Shown: positions 1-7,754 of the stretch, piece after piece | Layout: each line of letters opens with the position of its first letter | How positions within the stretch are numbered: position 1 is the first letter of the stretch | Assembly (NCBI GenBank): GCA_044449065.1 | Contig: JBIOHP010000001.1 | Span: 186,001 to 250,000 of the forward strand | Length of the DNA stretch: 64,000 nt | Source: JBIOHP01 sp044449065 | GTDB lineage: Bacteria > Bacteroidota > Ignavibacteria > UBA10030 > SZUA-254 | Reading direction: 5' to 3' | Program-made: the position numbers and the translations under genes | The notes under the pieces: generated by a model | The model's database searches: none | Seen by the model: only the letters and a program-made list of their open reading frames with translations | Told to the model about the DNA's origin: nothing

Positions 1-53
1 CAGTCGGTAAAATTTCATCGGAAAATGTGAAAAAATTATTTGGGATTACTTAA
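1..53 (+). CDS. C-terminal end of an upstream gene (partial)
   Basis: An open frame enters from the left edge and ends at a TAA at 51-53, giving the last 16 residues, VGKISSENVKKLFGIT. The pattern of a polar helix ending in an Asn, two basic residues and Leu-Phe-Gly resembles the C-terminus of TatD-like or other amidohydrolases, where a final helix reads roughly ENAkrLFGl. That resemblance is weak because so little is visible, so no function is assigned. It points the same way as the next gene, 57 bases downstream. Confidence 0.4.
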   Translation, partial: VGKISSENVKKLFGIT

Positions 54-110
54 TTAAAAACGAATGGATAAACCATTCGCCAGCTCCTTAAACCACATGG
101 AGAAATCGAC

Positions 111-2195
111 GTGAAACCTATCATAAGCACGATGCTTTTAATTTTCTTATTCCAAATCTCGCTCTATGCCCAAAACGGCATGTCTAACTCCGGAAATAAT
201 AAAACCCCTGCCGAATATCCCGATAAAATAAGAGATATACTCACAATGCAAGATCGACGGCTCCCGTTTGAAAGCAAACTTATCGGTTTACTCGATGATT
301 CTAGCGCTACGGTGCGTGAAAAAGCTCTCCTTTGTTTTGCGAATCTGCAGGATACCAATGCCATCCCGCTCCTTGTGGATAGAATAAATAACGAAGCGGC
401 TGTTTTTGCCATAGGACAGACGGGTGGCCTTCTTTCGATGAAAAACCGGGCTTCATTAGAACATGATTTGATCTGGGAACGGTTTGATAGGATTACGGAC
501 GTGAAAGTACAGAACCGCTTGATTGAGGAGATTGGTAAATTCGGCACAGAGCAGGCGTTAATAGACCTATACCAACGATTTAGCGGTGATGATAAAAAAG
601 ATTTCCAGACCGGATTTACGATGAGTATCGCGCGCTTCGCAATCCGGGGCGTAGTAACTGATGATGCAACGCGCTACGTGGTGAATCTTGTCAGGGATAT
701 TGATAAAGCCCCGTGGCAAGCTGTGTATGCTCTTCAACGGATTGGAAAACATCCGGTTATCGACGTGAATATTCAGATCATTCAACCCCTCTTCAGACAT
801 TCCGATCCGTTGGTGAGAATGTATTTTGCGACACTCTTGGGAAAATTGAAAGATCCGACGGTTGCCATCGAGCCGCTCGGCAAGTTAGCTGAATTTGATC
901 CCGATTGGCGGGTGCAGGTTACTGCCATAAAAGCGCTGGGCAATTTCGATCTGCGAAATCAGGATCAGGTTATTGCAGGTTTCAATAAATTGCTGTTCAA
1001 CGATAATTTATACATTCCCATTATCACGATTCAAACCGTTGGGAATCTTGCATTGCAGCAAAATGATTCTCCCGACATGAAAAAATTATTCGATTTTTTA
1101 AAACGATTTTCTCTCAACGACGGTCATGGTTATGTATGGCAGGTTCAGGTAGAGGCGTCATTGGCATTGGCAAAACTGATAGGAAGGGAAGCGGTTCAGT
1201 ATATCAATTTGAAGGATGTTGAAAACAAGCAGGCAGAGGGAAGACTCCTCACGGCGCTTGGAACAACCGGCTCGGAGGATGCGCTCAATATCCTCATTTC
1301 ATACGTTGATAAAAATGATCCCCTGTCATCACGCTCGGCTCTGGAAGGGTTGCAGGAATTAGTAAGAGCAAATCCCCGTAACCAGGTAATCATCACAAAA
1401 ACTATAGATGCCGCTATCAGGGGATTGAGTAGCGGAGATGTGGCGATCGTTACTACCGGCGCATCGATCCTGGGTGATTCTCTCTGTGCCAAACAGAGTT
1501 CAATCGATCCGTTGCTTGATGTGATGGAAAAACTTCGCGTTCCTGACGACATAGAAGCGATTCAGGAAGTATGCGCGAGTCTGGGAAAGCTCAAAGACCG
1601 CCGGGCGGTTCAATCGCTGGAAAAAATTTTGAATCAACCCGATCGTTCAGTAAAGCTTGCAGCACTCGACGCGTTGAAATCGATTACCGGAAAGGTTTAT
1701 ACTACCGATATGAGGGTGGAGCCCTTATACACCGATTTCGATTTCCGATATTTAGAATTATTCCCCGGACATATTCAATTAAAGATGGAAACCGCCCGCG
1801 GCGATGTGATAATGGAACTTAATCAGGATGCGGCGCCTTTTACGATATTAAGTTTTTTAAAACTCGTGCAGCAGCGAGGGTTCTATCGCGGCAGGACATT
1901 TCATCGCATCGTTCCGAATTTTGTTGTCCAGGGCGGCGATCCCCGCGGGGACGGGTGGGGAGGACCCGGACATACGCTCCGATCAGAAATCTCAATGCTT
2001 CATTACGACGAAGGAACAATTGGAATGGCAAGCTCGGGGAAAGATACCGAGGGGTCTCAATTCTTTATTACTCAATCTCCCCAACCCCACCTCGACGGTA
2101 GATATACGATAATCGGAAAAGTTATCTCCGGTATGGATGTTGTCAATAAACTACAAGTGGATGACCGGATTTATGATATTAAAATAATGCAGTAA
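111..2195 (+). CDS. Secreted HEAT-repeat protein with C-terminal cyclophilin-type peptidyl-prolyl isomerase
   Basis: The 694-residue protein starts at GTG 111, preceded by GGAGA seven bases upstream; the nearby ATG at 97 runs into a stop. An N-terminal signal peptide (LLIFLFQISLYAQ) sends it across the inner membrane. Residues about 40-540 are helical HEAT/PBS-type repeats with recurring motifs such as DPLVRMYFATLLGKL. Residues about 560-694 are a cyclophilin domain: FHRIVPNFVVQGGDPRGDG, GTIGMASSG and GSQFFIT are present, and the catalytic Arg is near residue 599. Cyclophilins isomerise Xaa-Pro bonds, so this is probably a periplasmic folding factor with a large protein-binding scaffold. The family is typically about 150-200 residues; the long repeat extension is the unusual part. 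The isomerase call is firm, the scaffold role is inferred. Confidence 0.93.
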   Translation: MKPIISTMLLIFLFQISLYAQNGMSNSGNNKTPAEYPDKIRDILTMQDRRLPFESKLIGLLDDSSATVREKALLCFANLQDTNAIPLLVDRINNEAAVFAIGQTGGLLSMKNRASLEHDLIWERFDRITDVKVQNRLIEEIGKFGTEQALIDLYQRFSGDDKKDFQTGFTMSIARFAIRGVVTDDATRYVVNLVRDIDKAPWQAVYALQRIGKHPVIDVNIQIIQPLFRHSDPLVRMYFATLLGKLKDPTVAIEPLGKLAEFDPDWRVQVTAIKALGNFDLRNQDQVIAGFNKLLFNDNLYIPIITIQTVGNLALQQNDSPDMKKLFDFLKRFSLNDGHGYVWQVQVEASLALAKLIGREAVQYINLKDVENKQAEGRLLTALGTTGSEDALNILISYVDKNDPLSSRSALEGLQELVRANPRNQVIITKTIDAAIRGLSSGDVAIVTTGASILGDSLCAKQSSIDPLLDVMEKLRVPDDIEAIQEVCASLGKLKDRRAVQSLEKILNQPDRSVKLAALDALKSITGKVYTTDMRVEPLYTDFDFRYLELFPGHIQLKMETARGDVIMELNQDAAPFTILSFLKLVQQRGFYRGRTFHRIVPNFVVQGGDPRGDGWGGPGHTLRSEISMLHYDEGTIGMASSGKDTEGSQFFITQSPQPHLDGRYTIIGKVISGMDVVNKLQVDDRIYDIKIMQ

Positions 2196-2268
2196 AGTGG
2201 AAGGTAACAAAAAGTATTTGTGAGATTTGAATTGTTCGGTGAGATGTAGTTGTTTTCCTGGTCGGTCT

Positions 2269-2344
2269 AAAAAAAAGTCCCGTCTCCGGTGGTTGAGCAG
2301 TGGGGAGGCGACACCACTCAACGGGGGGGACCGGGGACGGGCAC
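2269..2344 (-). terminator. Large GC-rich hairpin with U-tract, terminator for the gene at 2474-3292
   Basis: CCCGTCTCCGGT (2279-2290) pairs with ACCGGGGACGGG (2330-2341) over 12 bp with one G-U pair. Inside it, GTTGAG (2292-2297) pairs with CTCAAC (2317-2322). On the minus strand the stem is followed directly by ACTTTTTTTT (eight T, complement of A at 2269-2276), the layout of an intrinsic terminator, and it lies about 130 bases past the stop of the minus-strand gene. On the plus strand there is no T-run. The two-tier, 63-nt structure is bigger than a typical terminator and resembles REP-like elements. Confidence 0.65.
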
Positions 2345-2473
2345 ATTTGATTTAAATGACTTCTCTCAAATATCTCTCTTCGTTTTTATACGAGGTTGTA
2401 CTTAAAGTATGGTTATATATCGGGAGAGAAAATTTCCTCTCTAATCTAAAAATTTATTAATTGAAACACAACT

Positions 2474-3292
2474 TTATTGCCGGAAGATAACGGGTTTCCG
2501 GACTTGTGTAGTTTTACCCACCACGACGGTATAAAAATATGTTCCCAGGGGGAGTTTTACACCCTTATCATCCGTTCCATCCCATGACGCAATAAAATCC
2601 CCCTCATCGCTATCGTGCTTGACGAGCGTTCGCACGATATCTCCTGTTCCATTAAAGATGTTTATTTCCACGTACGCCTTCTTAGGAAGCGAATAGGGAA
2701 TATCGGAACTAATATGATCGGGCAGCGGCTGGACGGGTTCTGGTTGAACTACCGGTGGTTCAGCAGTGGCGGCAGGCTTTGAGGTCTCCTGGAGCGACCG
2801 GGTATTTTCTGTTGTATTCTGGGTTTGCGGTGGTGTGTCATTCCGTTCCGCCGATTGGCGGAGCGCTGTCGGTTCAACCGATTTTAACTTTCCATGGGAG
2901 ATGGTATACATCGTAATTGCGTCAAGCGCAGTTTGTTGTCCGGCGAAGATGAGTTCATTGATATTATCGCCGTCGACGTCCGCAATCTTCAAACTCGATG
3001 GAAATATTTTGAAAAAGGGTTCGCTGTGCCATTTCATTTCGCCGGTCACGCCATCAAGAATAATGATGCGGTTTCCTCCGCCTTTTTCTGTTACAAGCCA
3101 AACAATCTCATTGTTCGGTTCCTTATCAAGCTTACCCACGATTACCATATCGCTGCCGGTCACTTTGCCGGAAAGCGTATGAAGTTCTTTTACTTCCCAT
3201 TGTGCGAAACACTGATTCGCGGATTGAACGAATAAGAAAAGACCAACAGACCAAACAAACCGTAGAAAAAATTTATTATCTATTTTCCTCAT
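2474..3292 (-). CDS. Secreted protein with FG-GAP-like repeat and FlgD-like T9SS sorting domain
   Basis: A 272-residue protein with an N-terminal signal peptide (FVWSVGLFLFVQSANQCFAQ). Residues about 30-140 contain FG-GAP/VCBS-like segments with Asp/Asn-rich turns (ADVDGDNINELIFAG), usually small beta-propeller blades. A Pro/Thr/Gln-rich linker follows at about 145-195. The C-terminal 75 residues carry the FlgD-like Ig fold used as a T9SS C-terminal signal: VEINIFNGTGDIVRTL, then ASWDGTDDKGVKLPLGTYFY. It is therefore probably exported through T9SS to the cell surface. Its substrate or partner is unknown. It lies downstream of the PorD-like gene in the same direction, separated by 286 bases. 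Confidence 0.8.
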   Translation of the reverse strand: MRKIDNKFFLRFVWSVGLFLFVQSANQCFAQWEVKELHTLSGKVTGSDMVIVGKLDKEPNNEIVWLVTEKGGGNRIIILDGVTGEMKWHSEPFFKIFPSSLKIADVDGDNINELIFAGQQTALDAITMYTISHGKLKSVEPTALRQSAERNDTPPQTQNTTENTRSLQETSKPAATAEPPVVQPEPVQPLPDHISSDIPYSLPKKAYVEINIFNGTGDIVRTLVKHDSDEGDFIASWDGTDDKGVKLPLGTYFYTVVVGKTTQVRKPVIFRQ

Positions 3293-3578
3293 AAATTATT
3301 AATTAGTGTCAGGGTAATATTTCTACCTTACTCTGGAATCACGAGTATAAGTAATTTCCTTTGGCAATAGCAGTGTGATTAACGTGTCACGATCAATCTA
3401 CGAATATTTTATGATTGTGTCAATATTTTGACTTTATTTCATGTTTTTGATCACCGAATCCTCCCAAAACGATAGAAAATCGGCACAATAGTGTAACAAT
3501 CAAATGCTGTTACGGCTATACCTCTGTTATCGAGACTCTATTTGTAATCTTTCACGCGTATAGGAAAAAACTCAACTC

Positions 3579-4490
3579 CTACTGACCCCGAATAGCTTCT
3601 GTGTACTGCTGCGTGTGAGCGGGATCGATCTTCACCAATTGATCAAGGATGGTAGCGTCAGGATAACCCTTGAACGTCTCCGCAATCTCGTCATGTTTTG
3701 TATCGAAAAAAGAAGTGATGAGCAAACTTTTCTGATTAATTTTAACGCGGAGATCGGCAATCATCTTTAGGGCTGATAGCACATGCTTTTTACCCAGGTC
3801 TGGTTTTTGTGCCAGATAATCGAGTCCATGAAAATGATATTTGTAAATTGCTGTGAGGTAATCGGCATATTTTGAATTCAGCAGTTCATCGATAAATTGG
3901 CCCCGGGAATACGCTCCCTGTGTTGTGATATCCCATCCTTTCGGGGGACCAGGTGATGATTTTGCTCTGTTGAAGATCTCCATCGCTTTGCTGAAGTAAG
4001 GAGTGCCCTCGTCGAATTTATACGTATCAATATCATAACCTACGATGATGTTGGCATAAAAATCGAGAAAGCTGGTCAGGGCGTCAAATCGGAAATCGTC
4101 ATGCTGGAGTTGCTGGTATCGCGTGTAATCAAACTCCCATTGATCGTCAATAAGCCGGACTAGTGCCGTGTTTTTTTGCGCCCTATTGATCGGACGCAAG
4201 CTGCCGAAGAATGCCGAGGCAACATAATGGTGCGAGTTTTGTGAATTTTGTCCCTGAAAAGAAACCGTAATTTCCACATGTATTTTGGCGTCGCCGTAGT
4301 TTTCTTTCGTGTATTTTTGGCTATTCAAATATTGGGTAATTTGTTGTGCGAAATCTGCAACATTATCGCGAGCATCGGAGGAGAGTTGTTGTACATTTTG
4401 AAGTGTAACTGTGCAATCTAATTCCTGGGAGAAGATTCGCCCCCCGTATAATAATTGAATTAGGCATATAATAAAAATATATCTCTTCAT
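3579..4490 (-). CDS. porD: DUF4835 family protein (PorD-type, T9SS-associated)
   Basis: A 303-residue protein with a signal peptide (KRYIFIICLIQLLYGGRIFSQ). I place the start at the ATG at 4490 because GAGGTGAAC sits immediately upstream; a GTG six bases earlier is also in frame. The body matches the DUF4835 layout: ELDCTVTLQNVQQL near the N-terminus, LTSFLDFYANIIVGYDIDTY in the middle, GTPYFSKAMEIFNRAKSS, and a helical C-terminus with FFDTKHDEIAETF. DUF4835 is found in Bacteroidota and relatives, where it is annotated as a T9SS protein (PorD). Its presence agrees with the T9SS-tagged cargo genes elsewhere in the window. Its molecular role is not well defined. Confidence 0.8.
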   Translation of the reverse strand: MKRYIFIICLIQLLYGGRIFSQELDCTVTLQNVQQLSSDARDNVADFAQQITQYLNSQKYTKENYGDAKIHVEITVSFQGQNSQNSHHYVASAFFGSLRPINRAQKNTALVRLIDDQWEFDYTRYQQLQHDDFRFDALTSFLDFYANIIVGYDIDTYKFDEGTPYFSKAMEIFNRAKSSPGPPKGWDITTQGAYSRGQFIDELLNSKYADYLTAIYKYHFHGLDYLAQKPDLGKKHVLSALKMIADLRVKINQKSLLITSFFDTKHDEIAETFKGYPDATILDQLVKIDPAHTQQYTEAIRGQ

Positions 4491-4765
4491 GTTCACCTCA
4501 GGTTTTTCTTTAATATATCCATTTTAATCGATTATTTCAAGTAGAACTGGGCGTCTGGCGAAATAGGGTAACCATCAGATAGTCGAAATATGCGTACAAT
4601 GTTCCATTGTGTTAAACACTCTTTAATAACACTAAAAATCTTCATAAGTTTAAAGTTAAAGCGGATAAAGGTAGAACTGGGTCGTGGAAATTGATAGATT
4701 GAAAAGGATGAGGTCGCCTATCCGTTGCGTCTTCAGCATGAGTTTTGTATTTTATACAATTGTCA

Positions 4766-5875
4766 ATGGAAAATAATTCCCAAAATAGCACAATATTGGT
4801 TGGAATGAGCGGAGGAGTTGATTCCTCTGTTGCCGCGGCTCTTACCCTTGCGCAAGGTTTCAATGTCATCGGGGTAACTATGAAAACTTACAATTTCGAT
4901 GAAGTCGGTGGTAATATGGGTAATGAAGCAAGTTGCTGTGGTCTGGATGCATTCAACGACGCCCGTATGGTTGCTGTGAAATTAGGCATTCCCCATTATA
5001 TTGTGGATTTCACCGAGGCGTTTGGAAAAGAGGTTATTGATAATTTTGTTAAAGAATATTTACAGGGTAGAACACCTAACCCGTGCATTATCTGTAATCG
5101 TAAGATAAAATGGGGAGAATTGCTGAAAAAAGCCGATGACCTTAATGCCAGTCAAATTGCAACCGGTCATTATGCGCGAATTCGGTTCGATGAAAACCGG
5201 AATCGATATATTTTGCTTCGATCTTTGATTCTGGAAAAGGATCAATCGTACGCGCTATGGGGGTTAAGCCAGTATGCGCTTAGCAGGACGCTGTTTCCAT
5301 TGGGAGAGATGAAGAAAACTGAGGTGCGAGCGATTGCAGCTACGTTGGGATTAAAGACGGCGGATAAGGAAGAGAGTTTTGAAATTTGCTTTATCGCGGA
5401 TAACGACTACCGGAGATTCATTAAAGAGAGAATTCCCGATTTTGATAAACGGATTAGTGCGGGTGAACTCGTCCGCGAAGGTAAGGTGGTCGGCAGACAT
5501 CAAGGATACCCGTTTTATACAATCGGACAGCGCAGCGGTATCGGCGCTCATGGGGAACGTGTGTATGTAACGGAGATCGATCCGGAGAATAATGCCGTCA
5601 CAATCGGTAATGATAAGGATTTATTACGAACCAGATTAGTTGCTCGAGAAGTGAATCTTATCAGCGTTGAAGAAATTTCGGATGGGCTGGATGTTCAGGC
5701 GATGGTTCGTTATAAAGACACTCCCGCTCCTGCCCGTGTGTATCGGCATGAAAGAGATAAAATTCGTGTGGAATTCCAAGAGCCAAAACGTGCGATCACC
5801 CCCGGACAGTCCATTGTACTCTTTGACGGGGATGTGCTGGTTGGAGGTGGAGTTATTGAGAGCGTGGAAAAATAA
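4766..5875 (+). CDS. mnmA: tRNA-specific 2-thiouridylase MnmA
   Basis: MnmA activates U34 of tRNA-Lys, -Glu and -Gln with ATP and inserts sulfur, making 2-thiouridine in the cytoplasm. The protein is 369 residues from the ATG at 4766; a TTG 21 bases upstream would add seven residues and is less likely. The PP-loop SGGVDSS lies at residues 15-21, and the two catalytic cysteines are Cys107 (GRTPNPCIICN) and Cys208 (ESFEICFIADN). The C-terminal part carries GQRSGIGAHGE and the beta-barrel domain ending in PGQSIVLFDGDVLVGGG. Length is normal. It is divergently oriented from the DUF4835 gene, with 275 bases between them. Confidence 0.96.
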   Translation: MENNSQNSTILVGMSGGVDSSVAAALTLAQGFNVIGVTMKTYNFDEVGGNMGNEASCCGLDAFNDARMVAVKLGIPHYIVDFTEAFGKEVIDNFVKEYLQGRTPNPCIICNRKIKWGELLKKADDLNASQIATGHYARIRFDENRNRYILLRSLILEKDQSYALWGLSQYALSRTLFPLGEMKKTEVRAIAATLGLKTADKEESFEICFIADNDYRRFIKERIPDFDKRISAGELVREGKVVGRHQGYPFYTIGQRSGIGAHGERVYVTEIDPENNAVTIGNDKDLLRTRLVAREVNLISVEEISDGLDVQAMVRYKDTPAPARVYRHERDKIRVEFQEPKRAITPGQSIVLFDGDVLVGGGVIESVEK

Positions 5876-5954
5876 CTTTCCTCTCTAAATTTGAAATAAC
5901 AGTCGGGGATCCTATTCAGACAAAGAAATCAAAATTATATCATAAATTTATTCC

Positions 5955-7508
5955 ATGAAAACGAATTCTGAAAAACTCAAAAACCTGCAGAAACTGAAAG
6001 AACACGCACTGCTCGGAGGAGGAAAAGCGCGTATTGACGATCAGCACAAGAAGGGTAAACTCACCGCGCGTGAACGCTTGTCGATTTTGCTCGACTCCGA
6101 CAGTTTCGATGAAATAGATGCGCTGGTTCAACACCGGTCGATTGACTTTGGATTGGAGCATCAAAAAATCCTCGGCGACGGCGTCATCACCGGTTCCGGG
6201 ACGATTGATGGTCGGTTGGTTTTTGTGTTCAGCCAGGATTTTACGGTGTTCGGCGGTTCGCTCTCAGAGACGCACGCCGAAAAAATTTGTAAGATAATGG
6301 ATATGGCGATGAAGGTTGGAGCGCCGGTGATCGGCTTGAACGATTCAGGCGGCGCGCGAATACAAGAGGGTGTTGTCAGTCTGGGTGGGTACGCAGATAT
6401 TTTCTTGCGGAATACCCTCGCTTCGGGTGTTATCCCGCAGATATCCGCAGTTATGGGTCCGTGTGCCGGAGGCGCCGTCTATTCTCCCGCAATCACCGAT
6501 TTTATATTGATGGTAAAAGAGACAAGTTATATGTTTGTGACCGGACCTTCGGTTGTGAAAACGGTGACTCATGAAGAGGTGACGTTTGAAGATCTGGGCG
6601 GCGCCATCACGCATGCGACGAAATCGGGCGTCGCTCATTTTGCCTGTGAGAATGAAGTAGAATGTCTTCAGGCAATTCGCAAATTAATCAGCTATATGCC
6701 CTCAAACAACATGGATGATCCTCCATTTGAGGCGCCAAAGGACGAAATCGGGAGAATGGAAGAGTCTTTGAATTCCATCATCCCGGATAATCCTAATAAA
6801 CCATATGATATGAAAAATGTTATCCAGCTTGTCATGGATGACGGGGATTTTTTGGAAGTTCACAGCACATACGCTGCAAATATCATCGTAGGATTTGCGC
6901 GATTGGGCGGGTATCCTGTTGGCATCGTGGCGAATCAACCTGCGGTGCTTGCGGGTGTGCTGGATATCGATTCCGGATTGAAAGGCGCGCGCTTCATCAG
7001 GTTTTGCGATGCATTTAATATCCCTCTAATCGTCTTTGAGGACGTGCCCGGATTTTTACCCGGCACCGATCAGGAATGGAGGGGTATTATTAAACATGGC
7101 GCAAAACTATTGTACGCCTTTTGTGAAGCGACTGTCCCCAAAATTACTGTCATTACCCGCAAAGCGTACGGTGGGGCGTATGACGTTATGAATTCAAAAC
7201 ATATCCGGGGTGATTTCAATTATGCCTGGCCCTCGGCTGAAATTGCCGTGATGGGCGCAAAGGGCGCAGTGGAAATTATTTTCCGGAAAGAAATTGAAAA
7301 AGCTTCAAATCCGGAAAAAGCGCTTAGCGAGAAAGTCGATCAATATCAGGAAAAATTTGCCAATCCGTATATCGCGGCAGCCAGGGGTTATATTGATGAT
7401 GTTATAGAACCAAAAACTACGAGACTGCGATTGATAAAATCCCTTCAAATTCTTGAAAACAAAGTCGATCTCAATCCCAAGAAAAAACACGGTAATATAC
7501 CCCTATAG
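5955..7508 (+). CDS. Acyl-CoA carboxylase, carboxyltransferase subunit (propionyl-CoA carboxylase beta / MmdA type)
   Basis: A 517-residue biotin-dependent carboxyltransferase. The N-terminal half holds the first crotonase-fold domain (HKKGKLTARERLSILLD, then GGARIQEGVVSLGGYADIF). The C-terminal half holds PGFLPGTDQEWRGIIKHGAK, KAYGGAYDVMNSKHIRGD and AWPSAEIAVMGAKGAVEI, the standard signature of PccB, AccD5 and the alpha subunit of methylmalonyl-CoA decarboxylase. It moves a carboxyl group between carboxybiotin and an acyl-CoA, probably propionyl-CoA or methylmalonyl-CoA. No biotin carboxylase or biotin carrier gene is adjacent, so the partner subunits must be elsewhere and the direction of the reaction cannot be told here. 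Confidence 0.93.
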   Translation: MKTNSEKLKNLQKLKEHALLGGGKARIDDQHKKGKLTARERLSILLDSDSFDEIDALVQHRSIDFGLEHQKILGDGVITGSGTIDGRLVFVFSQDFTVFGGSLSETHAEKICKIMDMAMKVGAPVIGLNDSGGARIQEGVVSLGGYADIFLRNTLASGVIPQISAVMGPCAGGAVYSPAITDFILMVKETSYMFVTGPSVVKTVTHEEVTFEDLGGAITHATKSGVAHFACENEVECLQAIRKLISYMPSNNMDDPPFEAPKDEIGRMEESLNSIIPDNPNKPYDMKNVIQLVMDDGDFLEVHSTYAANIIVGFARLGGYPVGIVANQPAVLAGVLDIDSGLKGARFIRFCDAFNIPLIVFEDVPGFLPGTDQEWRGIIKHGAKLLYAFCEATVPKITVITRKAYGGAYDVMNSKHIRGDFNYAWPSAEIAVMGAKGAVEIIFRKEIEKASNPEKALSEKVDQYQEKFANPYIAAARGYIDDVIEPKTTRLRLIKSLQILENKVDLNPKKKHGNIPL

Positions 7509-7682
7509 CAGCTTTCTAACAATTGTAAATTGTTCAAAATTTATTCTGGACAAAATTATCCTTTAGGCAGGAGTCCAGTTGTAAATTGGCTTTTATCCCA
7601 TTATTTAACCATTCCACTCAAATTTTTGTGATAAGAAATACCTCATTTCGGGTGATTTTAGGCACAAACCTTAAATTCTTAC

Positions 7683-7711
7683 TTGACTTTTTTGCTGGAA
7701 TGATATATATT
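7683..7711 (+). promoter_or_regulatory. Candidate sigma-70-like promoter for the mltD-like gene
   Basis: TTGACT at 7683-7688 and TATATT at 7706-7711 are separated by 17 bases, about 45 bases before the start codon at 7755. The region is AT-rich. The match is by eye only. Confidence 0.4.
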
Positions 7712-7754
7712 TCAATAAGTTAGTAAAATATCCTATTTTAAATAAAATTTAAAT

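Noticed and set aside
7519..7535. AACAATT-GTA-AATTGTT palindrome as terminator of the carboxyltransferase gene
   Set aside because: The stem is entirely AT except one pair and no T-run follows, so I do not support it as a terminator.
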